Assembly: GCF_015207605.1 (NCBI RefSeq)
Contig: NZ_JADEWO010000011.1
Location: forward strand, 86,757-150,756
From: Oculatella sp. LEGE 06141
Lineage (GTDB): Bacteria; Cyanobacteriota; Cyanobacteriia; Elainellales; Elainellaceae
Direction: 5' to 3'
DNA length: 64,000 bases
The translations under genes were made by a program, and so were the position numbers. Positions 45,208 to 55,151 of this stretch are shown in pieces (positions within the stretch are counted from its first letter, which is position 1; the number at the start of each line of letters is the position of its first letter). The notes under the pieces were generated by a model. The model had not been told where the DNA came from. It searched no databases and saw only the letters and a program-made list of their open reading frames with translations.

Positions 45208-46581
45208 TTAACGCACGAATTGGGCGCAGTGCGCCAGGAAACGGGCGGGGATGTCAGGTCGGCTCCCCCAATGTAGATGAACGTAAGAGGCGTGAATCTG
45301 GTGCGATCGCCATCCTTCCGCTGCGGTGGGTTGCTGCGAATCGTAGCCCTGGAGTGTATAGAGCGGTAGGGATGGCGCATCTTGCAGGGTCGAGCGATGA
45401 AACTCGTGTCCCCAAACGGCGGTTCCGGCTGGCATCAGAGGGCTATCCTGCAATGCTACCGCTCGACGATAGCCCAGGGTTAACCGCTGACCCATCTGCG
45501 CGACGGTAGGCAGGACACCAACCATGTCCCATGAGTGGTTATCGAAATCAACTAACTGTTGCGATAAATACATCAGCCCGCCACATTCGGCATAGGTGGG
45601 CATTCCCGCCTGAATCGCAGCCTGCACCGAGTTCCGAGCCGACTCGTTTGCAGCTAATGCCTCGGCAAACACTTCCGGGAACCCCCCACCTAGGTAAAGC
45701 CCACCGATATTCTCTGGCAGAGCCGCATCTGCCAGAGGACTCCAGTCCACGACTTCTGCACCAAGCTGTTCTAGCTGTTCAAGGTTATCGGCATAGTAAA
45801 AGTTGAAGGCGCGATCGCGAGCCACTGCAAGTCTGACTGACCCAGCAAGGTGTGCAGGTAATGAGGGTACCAGGTTTGTATCCGTTTCCGGGGGCGATCG
45901 CCGCTCAACCTGAAGCAGCGGGCGTAACTGTGACCAATCAAAACAGGTTTCACCCACCTGCGTCAGTTGTGCGACCACATCGTTTAGCGTCTTGAGTTCA
46001 GCCGTTGGAACCAACCCCAAATGGCGATCGGGAATGGTCAGCCGATCCTGCCGTCGCAACACACCCAGAACCGGAATAGCGAGTGGCGCTAATGCTGCCG
46101 TCAGCAATTCTAGATGGCGATCGCTGCCTACCCGGTTTAGCACGACTCCAGCCAGTTTCAGGCGTGGATCAAAGCTACGATACCCGTGGGCGATCGCCGC
46201 CACCGAACGCGACAAACGGCTACAATCCAACACCAACAGAATGGGCAGATCTAACAACCGAGCTATGTGTGCTGTGCTAGCCCAATCATTTGCCCCAGTT
46301 GCTCCATCAAATAGCCCCATTACCCCTTCTATCAGGGCACAGTCAACCGCTTGCGTATGCTGCCAAAAGCACTGCTGAACATAGGCTTCCGACGTTAGCA
46401 CAGGGTCTAGGTTGCGGCACGATCGTCCCGTAATGTGCTGATGAAACATGGGGTCAATGTAATCAGGCCCTACCTTAAACGACTGCACCCGCTGCTGTTG
46501 GGCATGTAACGCTGCTAACAGCGATAAAGTAACGGTCGTTTTACCGACTCCGCTTCGTTCTCCGGCAATGATGAGCGACAT
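45208..46581 (-). CDS. cbiA: Cobyrinate a,c-diamide synthase
   Basis: A 457-residue CbiA/CobB-type enzyme that amidates the a and c carboxylates of cobyrinate with glutamine and ATP. The N-terminal P-loop-like GERSGVGKTT (residues 7-16) and KVGPDYIDP belong to the dethiobiotin-synthetase-like domain. The C-terminal class I glutaminase domain has the nucleophile Cys in YAECGGLMYLS and HEFHRS. Together with cbiT (4050) this is the second corrin-pathway gene in the window. It is convergent with the GH10-like gene and is not in an operon with neighbours. Confidence 0.94.
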   Translation of the reverse strand: MSLIIAGERSGVGKTTVTLSLLAALHAQQQRVQSFKVGPDYIDPMFHQHITGRSCRNLDPVLTSEAYVQQCFWQHTQAVDCALIEGVMGLFDGATGANDWASTAHIARLLDLPILLVLDCSRLSRSVAAIAHGYRSFDPRLKLAGVVLNRVGSDRHLELLTAALAPLAIPVLGVLRRQDRLTIPDRHLGLVPTAELKTLNDVVAQLTQVGETCFDWSQLRPLLQVERRSPPETDTNLVPSLPAHLAGSVRLAVARDRAFNFYYADNLEQLEQLGAEVVDWSPLADAALPENIGGLYLGGGFPEVFAEALAANESARNSVQAAIQAGMPTYAECGGLMYLSQQLVDFDNHSWDMVGVLPTVAQMGQRLTLGYRRAVALQDSPLMPAGTAVWGHEFHRSTLQDAPSLPLYTLQGYDSQQPTAAEGWRSHQIHASYVHLHWGSRPDIPARFLAHCAQFVR

Positions 46582-46655
46582 AGTGGATCAGGGGTTTAGG
46601 GATGGGGCGATCGCTGCCCATACACATCGGTAAGCAGCAGTGTCAGTAAACATCA

Positions 46656-46681
46656 GTGGGTCAGGCAATGCCATGACCCAC
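46656..46681 (-). terminator. Stem-loop downstream of opcA
   Basis: GTGGGTCA and TGACCCAC flank GGCAATGCCA, giving an 8-bp stem extended by GGC/GCC. It lies about 58 bases after the opcA stop on the minus strand. The following T content is low, so it is only a candidate terminator. Confidence 0.45.
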
Positions 46682-46738
46682 GCTACCAATCGCTCCATTT
46701 CGCTCACGCTCAAGTTAAACCGATTGCCCCATTCTCGG

Positions 46739-48082
46739 CTATTGTTCACCCGTTCTTAAACTGAGAAGCTGAGAGGCAACAGCCAAACTCTCTTCAAACA
46801 AAACTTCGCGTCCCCAACGCTGCAACTGCTGGCTTAACAGGTACTCTGCCTTTTGATCATTCATCGGCGTTACTTGCTCTGTACGGCACGACTGGGCAGA
46901 ACCACCCGCTTCCATCCGCATACAGCCCGTTGTTTCAGAACACAGGATTGTACAGCAGTCGGCATTGAGGTTCGTTGAGGTTAACCGCAGACCAATCAAA
47001 TCGCCTGGAATTTCGCCCCAATCTGCCGTTGGAATCGCAGCCAGTTCTGCTTCGATGCTGTGCGATTTTGAACCGCTGCTCTTAAAGCGAATGTGGGTCA
47101 GCCCATACTCGCCCCCGGTTTCGGTGTAAGAATCAGGCTCCCAGCCCAACCGGCTCGCCAACCAGCCTAAAAACAGCAACGCCTGCGCCGCATTGCCTTT
47201 TTCATAGTCAATTGTGACGCGATCGACCTCTGCCAGTGCCGCTCGCCGTTCCGGTGGGTCAAACGCTGACGCGGTTAACTCTTGCCAGGAAGCAAGACGA
47301 TGCCAGTTGAGATCGGCAACGTAGGTTTCAGCCTCAATTAGCTCTTGAATCTTCGGAAATTCCGACTCTGGGTCGCTGAAATAGCAAGAATCGAGAATTA
47401 AACAATTACAGCTCTTAGAGAGCTTCGTAAATAGCTCTTGCTCCGGGTTTGGGGTCGCTTTCCACCAAACAAACTTAGGCAGATCCGAAATCATCAGGGA
47501 TGTGACCAGATCGCCCACTCGGTTCAGCGCTTCTTTCGTGCCCTTTAGCGTAATGTATTCACAGCAAATTAGGCTGCTCGCCGCATTTTTTTGCAAGGGA
47601 CAATAGGCCGAAACCTGTGCCGTTACCCCTCTGTCTTCACCCAACGTGGGACACAAGGTGATGACGCGGCAGGGATTTTGAGCGGCGATCGCTTCACTAA
47701 CGCTAAAGCCACGCATATCAGGATTGCTGCCCTCTTTGCGCTCTGGAGGCAGTTTCTCAAACTCTTCGCGCAGCCGAGACAGCGTTTCTGCATCGACTCG
47801 TCCGGTAATCCGAAAATCGTAGGTTTGTTGCGCTTTCTTGATCGCTTCTTTCGTTTGCGACCCATGATTACCGTCGATCGTCCCGGTGTAAAAGCCTAAC
47901 CCGCCCAACATCTGCTGGTATTCTTCTGGTTCATACACCACCATGCTAAATGTGGTTGCTCTAGTGGCGATTGGAGCCGTCCGGTTACCATCCTGGCTGT
48001 GCCAAATTTTGCTAAGCTCCGCCTCAATTTCGTCCAGGGAGATATCGATTGGTTTTTGTAGGGCAACAAGTGGAGTGCTCAT
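46739..48082 (-). CDS. opcA: Glucose-6-phosphate dehydrogenase assembly protein OpcA
   Basis: A 447-residue OpcA. In cyanobacteria it is needed to assemble and activate Zwf oligomers and passes redox (thioredoxin) control to the enzyme. A peptidoglycan-binding-1-like helical domain lies near residues 48-110 (YQQMLGGLGFYTGTIDGNHG), as usual in cyanobacterial OpcA. The OpcA core follows with CRVITLCPTLGED and SLMISDLPKFVWWKATPNP. Several cysteines (CCEYI, CNCLILDSCY, CCTILCSE) could serve redox switching. It lies 76 bases downstream of zwf on the same strand. Confidence 0.93.
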   Translation of the reverse strand: MSTPLVALQKPIDISLDEIEAELSKIWHSQDGNRTAPIATRATTFSMVVYEPEEYQQMLGGLGFYTGTIDGNHGSQTKEAIKKAQQTYDFRITGRVDAETLSRLREEFEKLPPERKEGSNPDMRGFSVSEAIAAQNPCRVITLCPTLGEDRGVTAQVSAYCPLQKNAASSLICCEYITLKGTKEALNRVGDLVTSLMISDLPKFVWWKATPNPEQELFTKLSKSCNCLILDSCYFSDPESEFPKIQELIEAETYVADLNWHRLASWQELTASAFDPPERRAALAEVDRVTIDYEKGNAAQALLFLGWLASRLGWEPDSYTETGGEYGLTHIRFKSSGSKSHSIEAELAAIPTADWGEIPGDLIGLRLTSTNLNADCCTILCSETTGCMRMEAGGSAQSCRTEQVTPMNDQKAEYLLSQQLQRWGREVLFEESLAVASQLLSLRTGEQ

Positions 48083-48158
48083 TGTTCAGTGTTTAAGTAA
48101 TGGTATGGAGTAATCAATGTCGCGATCGGTGCAGTGCGGTAACTGAAGCATGAACGCT

Positions 48159-49688
48159 CTAAAGCCTGCGCCAGCGCCGTCCGTCCCGATTCAGCAACAG
48201 TTCGGCCTCAACGGGTCCCCAACTTCCTGCCTCATACAAGGGAATAACATCAGCCGCCGCAGGAGCGTCCCAGACTTCAAGCAAGGGAGTTAAGATCCGC
48301 CAGGATGCCTCTACCTCATCACCGCGTGTAAACAACGTCTGATCTCCCAACATGCAGTCAATCAGCAAACGGCTGTAGGCTTCCTTATTGGGCTGACCAA
48401 ACGCAGCATCATAGCGGAAATCCATATCCACCGAACGCGTTCGCAACGAATTACCGGGTGTTTTCACCTCAAACCGCAGCGAAATTCCTTCATCCGGTTG
48501 AATTCGCAACGCCAGAACGTTTGGATTAGCTTGTTTTGCTGCCGACTGAAACATCAAATAAGGCACCTCGCGAAATTGAATCGCAATTTCTGTCACCTTT
48601 TTCGGCATCCGCTTGCCAGTTCGCAAATAGAAAGGAACACCTTTCCAACGCCAGTTGTCCACGTAAAGCTTCAAGGCAGCATAGGTCGGTGTTGTCGATT
48701 CAGCAGAGGCTCCCTCCTCTTCCCGATACCCCGGCACGGGCTTGCCCCCTCTCCAGCCAGAGGTATATTGCCCACGCGTAGCCGAGAGTTCTAGCTCGGT
48801 TACATCGGCTAGGTGGGTGGCTTGCAGCACTTTAACCTTTTCATTACGAACAGAATCAGCATCCAGCGCGTTGGGCGGTTCCATTCCAGTCAGGCAAAAG
48901 AGCTGCATCAGGTGGTTTTGTACCATATCTCGCAGCGCACCAGCCGACTCGTAGTAGCCAGCTCGACCCTCTAAGCCAACTGTCTCTGCAACTGTAATCT
49001 GAACGTTATCAACAAACTGTCGGTTCCATAACGGTTCAAAAATGGCGTTCGCAAACCGAAACACCATCAAGTTTTGCACCGTCTCTTTGCCCAAATAATG
49101 ATCGATGCGGTAGATCTGATCTTCTTTGCAAACCTGCCGCACTACCTGGTTTAAAAGTTGGGCTGAGGCCAAATCTTTGCCAAATGGCTTTTCAATCACC
49201 AACCGTTGCTTCTTGGGATCGCTCAACATACCCGCTGTACCAAGCTGTTGCGCGGCCTCCGAAAAGAAACGAGGGGCAACCGATAAGTAAAAAACTCGGT
49301 TTCCGCGAGTGCCGCGCTTTTCGTCTAGCTCTCCCAGGAAGGCTTTTAGCTTTTGGTAGCTGTCTTGATTGTCAATATCGCCCGAGCAGTAGAATAGCCC
49401 TTTAGCAAAATCTTGCCAGATGTCCTCAGCGCCGATGCCACCACCATACTGTTCCACTCCCTCCCGCATGTGGTCGCGGAAGTAGTCGTGACTCCAGTCT
49501 CGGCGAGCAACGCCAACAACGGTTAACTCCGGCGGCAGTTTTCGTTCGAGCTTCATCTGGTAAATAGCAGGAACAAGCTTGCGCTGAGTTAAATCGCCTG
49601 ACGCACCAAAAATAATCAAAATTTGCGGTTCGGGGATTCGATCTTGCTGTAAGCCGACGCGAAGGGGGTTTTCGACTAGGGAGACCAT
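48159..49688 (-). CDS. zwf: Glucose-6-phosphate dehydrogenase
   Basis: The first enzyme of the oxidative pentose phosphate pathway, 509 residues. The NADP-binding [11 protein letters not shown] lies at residues about 29-39, and the active-site block is [13 protein letters not shown]. The ATG at 49688 ([13 protein letters not shown]) is the typical cyanobacterial start; a TTG two codons upstream is unlikely. Its gene lies between tal and opcA in the order fbp-tal-zwf-opcA known from Nostoc. A hairpin separates it from tal. Confidence 0.96.
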   Translation of the reverse strand: MVSLVENPLRVGLQQDRIPEPQILIIFGASGDLTQRKLVPAIYQMKLERKLPPELTVVGVARRDWSHDYFRDHMREGVEQYGGGIGAEDIWQDFAKGLFYCSGDIDNQDSYQKLKAFLGELDEKRGTRGNRVFYLSVAPRFFSEAAQQLGTAGMLSDPKKQRLVIEKPFGKDLASAQLLNQVVRQVCKEDQIYRIDHYLGKETVQNLMVFRFANAIFEPLWNRQFVDNVQITVAETVGLEGRAGYYESAGALRDMVQNHLMQLFCLTGMEPPNALDADSVRNEKVKVLQATHLADVTELELSATRGQYTSGWRGGKPVPGYREEEGASAESTTPTYAALKLYVDNWRWKGVPFYLRTGKRMPKKVTEIAIQFREVPYLMFQSAAKQANPNVLALRIQPDEGISLRFEVKTPGNSLRTRSVDMDFRYDAAFGQPNKEAYSRLLIDCMLGDQTLFTRGDEVEASWRILTPLLEVWDAPAAADVIPLYEAGSWGPVEAELLLNRDGRRWRRL

Positions 49689-49738
49689 AAGCAATTGGAG
49701 ACTGGGTTGGAGAGAACGGGAGTAGAAATTGAAGCCAG

Positions 49739-49764
49739 GGATCGGGGAGGTTAGCCCCCGATCC
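49739..49764 (-). promoter_or_regulatory. Hairpin in the tal-zwf intercistronic region
   Basis: GGATCGGGG pairs with CCCCCGATCC across a 7-base loop, with no T run on either side. It lies 50 bases upstream of the zwf ATG and 12 bases past the tal stop. It could be an mRNA processing or stability element, or a weak attenuator. The role is inference. Confidence 0.45.
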
Positions 49765-49775
49765 TGTATTCGTCG

Positions 49776-50927
49776 TTAGGAAATGGGCTGGAGCTGCTTG
49801 ACTTTATCTTCGAGGGACTTCATCAAGGATTCAAACGGCTGAACGAACTTGTCGATGCCTTCGGTCAGGAGTTCGTCCATCACCTGGTCGAGATTAATGC
49901 CAACATCGGGTGTGCCTAGGTTCTCGATTAGCTCGTAGGCTTCTGGAACGCCAGTTTCGATCCGGTCGGCAATGTCGCAGTGATCGGCGCAGGCTTCGAT
50001 TGTAGCGGGGGGTAAGGTATTGACTGTATCTAACCCTACTAACTCGTCTACATACATCACATCGTTGTACTCTGGATTTTTGGTGCTGGTGCTAGCCCAC
50101 AGTAGCCGCTGCACCTTAGCTCCTTTTGCTGCCAACGCCTGCCAGCGATCGCTCTGGATAATTTCTTTGTACTTCTGATAGGCAATTTTGGCATTGGCGA
50201 TCGCTACTTTGCCCTTAATCGATTCAATCTCGGCTTTTTTCTCGATTCGATCGGCACCCTGCTTCAGCATGTCGTCAATATACCCGTCAATCTTGCTATC
50301 AATCCGGCTGAGGAAGAAGCTGGCAACCGAAGCCAGACGGTCAACCGATTCGCCGCGCTCCACTCGCTTTTCTAACCCACGGATATACGCCCAGGCCGTG
50401 TTGACGTAGCTATCTACCGAAAACAGCAGCGTCACGTTGACGTTAATACCATCTGCGATCGTCGCTTCCACCGCTGGCAAACCAGCCGTCGTGCCGGGGA
50501 TTTTGATCATCACGTTTTCACGACCGATCGCATCATAATACCGTCTGGCTTCGCGAATCGTGGCTTCTGTATCGTGGGCAATATTGGGCGGCACCTCAAT
50601 GCTGACATAGCCATCTAAGCCATCGGTGCGGTCGTACACCGAACGCAACACGTCGCAAGCATTACGAATATCGTCAAAGATCAACGTTTCGTAAATTTCC
50701 TGAATCGATTTCCCCTCGCGGATTCCCGCTTCGATATCGCCATCATAAATTGCGTTTCCGGCGATCGCTTTCTCAAAAATAGCGGGATTGGAGGTAATAC
50801 CATTAATACCCCGATCTTCAATCAAGCCTTTAAGCTCGCCCGACTGAATCATGTCGCGCGTCAAATTATCCATCCAGATACTTTGACCGTATTGCTTGAC
50901 TTCAAGAATGTGATTTTCAGAGGTCAT
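49776..50927 (-). CDS. tal: Transaldolase
   Basis: A 383-residue transaldolase (long form) that moves a three-carbon dihydroxyacetone unit between sugar phosphates in the pentose phosphate pathway. The Schiff-base lysine is K142 in VMIKIPGT. Other blocks are SIWMDNLTRD, GITSNPAIFEKAI and WASTSTKNPEY. The length and the C-terminal extension resemble the TAL group found in cyanobacteria and actinobacteria. It lies 52 bases after fbp on the same strand. Confidence 0.95.
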   Translation of the reverse strand: MTSENHILEVKQYGQSIWMDNLTRDMIQSGELKGLIEDRGINGITSNPAIFEKAIAGNAIYDGDIEAGIREGKSIQEIYETLIFDDIRNACDVLRSVYDRTDGLDGYVSIEVPPNIAHDTEATIREARRYYDAIGRENVMIKIPGTTAGLPAVEATIADGINVNVTLLFSVDSYVNTAWAYIRGLEKRVERGESVDRLASVASFFLSRIDSKIDGYIDDMLKQGADRIEKKAEIESIKGKVAIANAKIAYQKYKEIIQSDRWQALAAKGAKVQRLLWASTSTKNPEYNDVMYVDELVGLDTVNTLPPATIEACADHCDIADRIETGVPEAYELIENLGTPDVGINLDQVMDELLTEGIDKFVQPFESLMKSLEDKVKQLQPIS

Positions 50928-50979
50928 TCAAATTTACTCCTATCAAAACTAAATGCTCAAACAGACTCAGCCCTAAACT

Positions 50980-52056
50980 TTAAGATTGGGAGGTCAGAAT
51001 TGCTTTATCTCGTTGCTCGCGCAAGTGCTCCTGGATAAACGATTCCACTAGCGCCACATCCTCCTTACTGCCAATCACCAGAGGAGTGCGAGTGTGAATC
51101 TTGTCTGGCACCACATCCAAAATGGCCTGTGTTCCCGTGCTGGCATTGCCGCCTGCCTGCTCAATTAAAAAGGCTAGCGGAGCCGATTCGTAAAGCAACC
51201 GCAGTTTCCCTTCCGGGTTTTTGATCGTCCCTGGATAGAGAAACACCCCTCCCTGAAACAAAATGCGGTGAATGTCGCCCACTAAAGCGCCGCTATAGCG
51301 AGCGGTGTAACCCTCATGCCGATGGACGTAGCGAATGTAGTCTCGAATCGATTCATCCCATTGCCAGAAATTCCCTTCATTAACGCTGTAAACAGGGCCA
51401 TGCGTCGGAACCTGGATGTTTTCGTTCGCTAAAATAAACTCACCAATACTGGGGTCTAATGTAAATGCATGTACCCCCGTACCAATGGAGTAAACCAGCA
51501 TTGTGCTTGGGCCATAAAGGATATAGCCCGCGGCGATCTGCTTATGCCCATCCTGAAGCAGATCCGTTGCAGTGCCGTCAGCATCATCCCCTTCCTGTTT
51601 GCGGATGGAGAAGATTGAACCCACGTTCAGGTTGATATCTACATTGGATGAGCCATCGATCGGATCGTAGAGCAAGGTGTAGCGACCCACAGGACAATTC
51701 TCTGGAATGTAGTACGGTTTCTCCATCTCTTCGGATGCCAACCGACATACCAAACCGCTTTGCTCAAACACCGAAATGAAGACCTGGTTGGCAAAGATAT
51801 CCATCTTTTTGACCGCTTCACCCTGAACATTGGTTCGTCCGGTAAAGCCCAAAGCATCCTCTACTAAGCCAGCTCTGGTCAAACGGCGGGCAATTAACTT
51901 GCCAGCCAGCGCAATTCGCGTCATCAATGCGCTTAAGTCTTGCGCGTCGGCTGAAAAGCTATGAAGCTGCTGTAATACATGCCGAGATAAGGTCATGTAA
52001 TTTCGGTCAAGGGCATGTTCGTGATCGAGTGCTAACGGTTGATCCACGTCGGTCAT
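50980..52056 (-). CDS. fbp: Fructose-1,6-bisphosphatase class I
   Basis: A 358-residue class I FBPase, which removes the C1 phosphate of fructose 1,6-bisphosphate in gluconeogenesis and can serve the Calvin cycle. The metal-site motif is [10 protein letters not shown], preceded by SEEMEKP. A downstream [11 protein letters not shown] block is typical. The ATG at 52056 follows AAGGAG closely and is preferred over an ATG 20 codons upstream. First gene of the fbp-tal-zwf-opcA unit, with the glycolytic pfkA in the opposite direction upstream. Confidence 0.95.
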   Translation of the reverse strand: MTDVDQPLALDHEHALDRNYMTLSRHVLQQLHSFSADAQDLSALMTRIALAGKLIARRLTRAGLVEDALGFTGRTNVQGEAVKKMDIFANQVFISVFEQSGLVCRLASEEMEKPYYIPENCPVGRYTLLYDPIDGSSNVDINLNVGSIFSIRKQEGDDADGTATDLLQDGHKQIAAGYILYGPSTMLVYSIGTGVHAFTLDPSIGEFILANENIQVPTHGPVYSVNEGNFWQWDESIRDYIRYVHRHEGYTARYSGALVGDIHRILFQGGVFLYPGTIKNPEGKLRLLYESAPLAFLIEQAGGNASTGTQAILDVVPDKIHTRTPLVIGSKEDVALVESFIQEHLREQRDKAILTSQS

Positions 52057-52454
52057 ACGGTATTCTCCTTCCCGTTGGATATCGTTTGCTCTAGATAGCC
52101 GTGGGGATAACACCACCCTATGGTGAGCTATCCAGTTGCCCTCTACTTCTATCTTAGGAAGGCATTCTCGGATGGGGATGTAACTTTAGGCGAACTATAG
52201 AAAGCAGTCGAAAAACTGCGTTTAACCCGCTTGCGGCAGTAGCCAGTTCCAACTAACCAGAGGCCATCTGAGCTTAATCATAAAGAAACCTACAAAAGCT
52301 GTCAGTTTGGCACACGACACCTGTATCTTGGCAAATCAGGCATCTGTAGCAATGCTGGTGGTCGGCTGATGGGTCGGGGTTAAATGCCGCGATCGCCATC
52401 ATCGGCAAACTCCATTGCTTGATCGTTGCGATCGCCCACAGGCGACCGTACAGG
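52057..52454. other. Divergent region between fbp and pfkA, left part
   Basis: About 400 bases between fbp and the small frame before pfkA. It should hold the promoter of the fbp unit. No repeat copy or RNA gene was recognised. Confidence 0.35.
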
Positions 52455-52610
52455 ATGACCATCGTGCTGGCTGGCCCGTTGGCGGCGATGCTCTTAACTG
52501 CTTGTTACATTTACCAGTTTAACGCTCAACCGCTAGACCATCCAAGCCAGCCCAGCCCGCTGACCAGCGCGACAGCACACATCTATTCAAGACGAAGGAA
52601 AAACGGCTAA
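52455..52610 (+). CDS. Possible small lipoprotein ORF overlapping pfkA
   Basis: A 51-residue frame beginning MTIVLAGPLAAMLLTAC, which resembles a short lipoprotein signal with lipobox LTAC. Its stop overlaps the pfkA start as TAATG, which would allow coupling. The mature tail (Pro/Ser-rich, ending SRRRKNG) has no recognised family. It may be chance; no homologue was recognised. Confidence 0.25.
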   Translation: MTIVLAGPLAAMLLTACYIYQFNAQPLDHPSQPSPLTSATAHIYSRRRKNG

Positions 52611-53692
52611 TGGGAGCAACGAAGCGCATCGGTATTCTGACCAGTGGAGGAGACTGTGCCGGACTGAATGCCGCCATTCGGGCGGTCGTTCATCGGGCGA
52701 TCGACACCTACAGTTGGGACGTGTTTGGCATTTGTCGCGCCACGCATGGGCTAATGGCTCGCCCTCCCGAAGCGATGATGTTAGACATTCAACAGACCGA
52801 TCGGTTGCTCATTGCAGGTGGCACCGTGTTGGGAACCACCAACCACGGCAATCCATTTGCCTTTCCCTTAGCAGACGGCACGTTGAGCGATCGCTCTGAT
52901 GAAATCATCGCAGGCTATCACCAACTCGGACTCGACGCACTCATCGGCATTGGCGGCGACGGCAGTATGGCGATCTTACGCAAACTGGCGCAGCAAGGGG
53001 GCATCAACCTGGTGGGTATTCCTAAAACCATTGATAACGATTTAGGCATTACAGAGCGATCGATCGGCTTTGATACCGCGGTTAATATTGCCACGGAAGC
53101 GCTAGATCGGCTGCACTTCACAGCAGCCAGCCATTCGCGCGTCATGATTTTAGAAGTGATGGGTCGTGATGCGGGTCACATTGCCATCAGTGCCGGAATT
53201 GCAGGCGGAGCCGACGTGATTTTGATTCCCGAAATTCCCTATACGATCGCCAATATCTGCCAGAAACTCAAAGCGCGGCAGGAGCGGGGGCAAAACTTTT
53301 CAGTCATGATCGTGGCAGAAGCCGTGCTGACTGAGACGGGCGAACCCGTTATGAGTAAAAACTACCTGGGACAGGCACGCCTGGGCGGCATTGGTCAATA
53401 TCTGGCCGACCAGATCTGTGCCTGTAGCGGAGCCGAAACTCGCGTCACTGTATTAGGCCATGCCCAACGAGGAGGGGTGCCATCGCCGCTCGATCGCTTG
53501 CTGGCTAGCGCGTTTGGTGTGGCCGCCGTTGACCTGATTGCTGAAGAACGGTACGACCAGATCGTTACCTGGCAAAATCGCCAGGTGGTGAGTGTGCCCA
53601 TTGCAGAAGCGATCGCCCAATACAGCACCGTTGATCCGAACGGCACTCTAGTTCGAACGGCCAGAGGCTTGGGCATTTGCTTGGGGTCTTGA
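52610..53692 (+). CDS. pfkA: 6-phosphofructokinase
   Basis: A 360-residue PfkA-family phosphofructokinase that phosphorylates fructose 6-phosphate in glycolysis. The nucleotide-site motif is GGDGS at 115-119, with Gly as in ATP-dependent enzymes. The catalytic segment reads PKTIDND at 138-144, where E. coli has PGTIDND. This Lys/Gly combination is known from group III/mixed-type PFKs and is common in cyanobacteria. Other blocks are TSGGDCAGLN and EVMGRDAGHIA. Divergent from fbp. Phosphate donor (ATP, ADP or PPi) should not be assumed. Confidence 0.94.
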   Translation: MGATKRIGILTSGGDCAGLNAAIRAVVHRAIDTYSWDVFGICRATHGLMARPPEAMMLDIQQTDRLLIAGGTVLGTTNHGNPFAFPLADGTLSDRSDEIIAGYHQLGLDALIGIGGDGSMAILRKLAQQGGINLVGIPKTIDNDLGITERSIGFDTAVNIATEALDRLHFTAASHSRVMILEVMGRDAGHIAISAGIAGGADVILIPEIPYTIANICQKLKARQERGQNFSVMIVAEAVLTETGEPVMSKNYLGQARLGGIGQYLADQICACSGAETRVTVLGHAQRGGVPSPLDRLLASAFGVAAVDLIAEERYDQIVTWQNRQVVSVPIAEAIAQYSTVDPNGTLVRTARGLGICLGS

Positions 53693-53751
53693 TGCGGCTC
53701 GCCACAAAACATTCGTACGCCAGACGTACCCTCACTAATCAAACGCCAAAC

Positions 53752-53778
53752 GTTAACCGTTGTTAACATTTTGTTAAC
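53752..53778 (+). promoter_or_regulatory. Three phased GTTAAC sites upstream of the osmoprotectant binding-protein gene
   Basis: GTTAAC, a 6-bp palindrome, occurs at 53752, 53762 and 53773, spaced 10 and 11 bp, so all three face the same side of the helix. They lie 60-85 bases after pfkA and about 310 bases before the osmoprotectant binding-protein gene. A regulator-binding array is inferred from phasing alone. Confidence 0.4.
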
Positions 53779-54085
53779 ATTGTGACCGGGGCGACATTGG
53801 TTGCGTTGGGCTGGTACGGCACAATGAACGCACCGTTTTGTTCGTAGAAGAACAGGATGTGCAGCACCGAGCGGTTACTATTCACACTGCTGCCTGGGTT
53901 TTGTAAGCAAGTGTTTGAAAGAACCTCTAACCTGGGGTGGAAATACGTCCGATCGATCGCAACGTTATCATGAGTCAGCTTTATCTCTCTGCTCAGTCCA
54001 GTATGATTGCTGTGAAGGGGATGTAGTAGTTCATTTCCCTACGCATCTCAATCAACTTTTAACTTGCTCCCAGTTGAGTGTTCCT

Positions 54086-54997
54086 ATGAAGCCAATTCGT
54101 CGTCGATTACTCTTCCCACTGCTGGCACTATTCACAGCATTCACGGTTTTTGCCTGTGCGGGTGGAGGTGGAACGGGCAGCAGTAGTGGAGCAATCAAGG
54201 TTGGCTCCAAGGATTTCAGTGAGCAATTTATTATTGGCGAGATGTATGCCCTGGTGCTTGAAAATGCGGGCTTGACCGTTGAACGCAAGCTCAATTTAGG
54301 AGGAACACCCGTCGCTCAGGCAGGCTTGGAAAGTGGCGAAATTGACCTGTATCCCGAATATACGGGTACGGCCCTGCTGACGGTTCTTAAACTGCCTGCC
54401 GCCAGTGACCAGCAGCAGGTGTATCAATCGGTGAGTAGTGCCTACAAAGAGCAATTTGATTTAGTTTGGCTAGACCCTTCACCCATGAACAACACGCAGG
54501 GGCTAGCGATGACTCAAGAGGGGTCCGATCGCTTTGGCGTGACCACCATCTCTGAAATGGCCGCCAGAGCCAACGAGCTAACGATGATTGGCCCACCGGA
54601 GTTTGAGGTGCGCGAGGATGGATTGCGAGGGCTACAAACGACCTATGGCGACTTCCAGCTAAAAGAATACAAAGCTGTCGATGCAGGACTGAGATACAAA
54701 GGCTTAGTAGATGGTGAAGCCGACGTAGCAGTGGCCTTTGGCACCGATGGCGAAATCAGCGCTTTTGATTTGGTGCTTCTGGAAGACGATCAGCAGTTGT
54801 TCCCGCCGTATCAGGTTGCGCCTGTGGTTCGGCAAGACGCTTTAGATACCCATCCTGAAGTTGCAGAAGCGCTCAATGCACTGGCTCCAAGGCTAACAGA
54901 TGAGGTGATGCGGCAGCTCAACTATGAAGTCAGCGGCAATCAACGAGAACCCGCCGAGGTGGCTAGAGAGTTTCTGGCGCAGGAGGGCTTGATTTAA
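54086..54997 (+). CDS. Osmoprotectant (glycine betaine/choline-type) ABC transporter binding lipoprotein
   Basis: A 303-residue OpuAC/ProX-family binding protein. The signal peptide (KPIRRRLLFPLLALFTAF) ends in the lipobox TVFAC, and a Gly-rich linker follows. The ligand domain starts IKVGSKDFSEQFIIGEMYAL and has the family-typical GEIDLYPEYTGTALL. The ATG at 54086 directly precedes the signal; the frame is open further upstream but carries no such feature. It probably binds glycine betaine, choline or a related compound. The ATPase gene begins 154 bases downstream. Confidence 0.92.
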   Translation: MKPIRRRLLFPLLALFTAFTVFACAGGGGTGSSSGAIKVGSKDFSEQFIIGEMYALVLENAGLTVERKLNLGGTPVAQAGLESGEIDLYPEYTGTALLTVLKLPAASDQQQVYQSVSSAYKEQFDLVWLDPSPMNNTQGLAMTQEGSDRFGVTTISEMAARANELTMIGPPEFEVREDGLRGLQTTYGDFQLKEYKAVDAGLRYKGLVDGEADVAVAFGTDGEISAFDLVLLEDDQQLFPPYQVAPVVRQDALDTHPEVAEALNALAPRLTDEVMRQLNYEVSGNQREPAEVAREFLAQEGLI

Positions 54998-55151
54998 GGT
55001 CGATGCTTGGACTGAGTGACACCACAGGCTAATAGATTTCAGGCGGTAGCTGCTTAAAACGGCACGCCTCCAGCCTCTACGATTTGATAGTTGATTGCCC
55101 GACGTTTCAGTTTAGGGTCGCCAGTGTAGCGTCTATTGCGGAGAGGAATCT

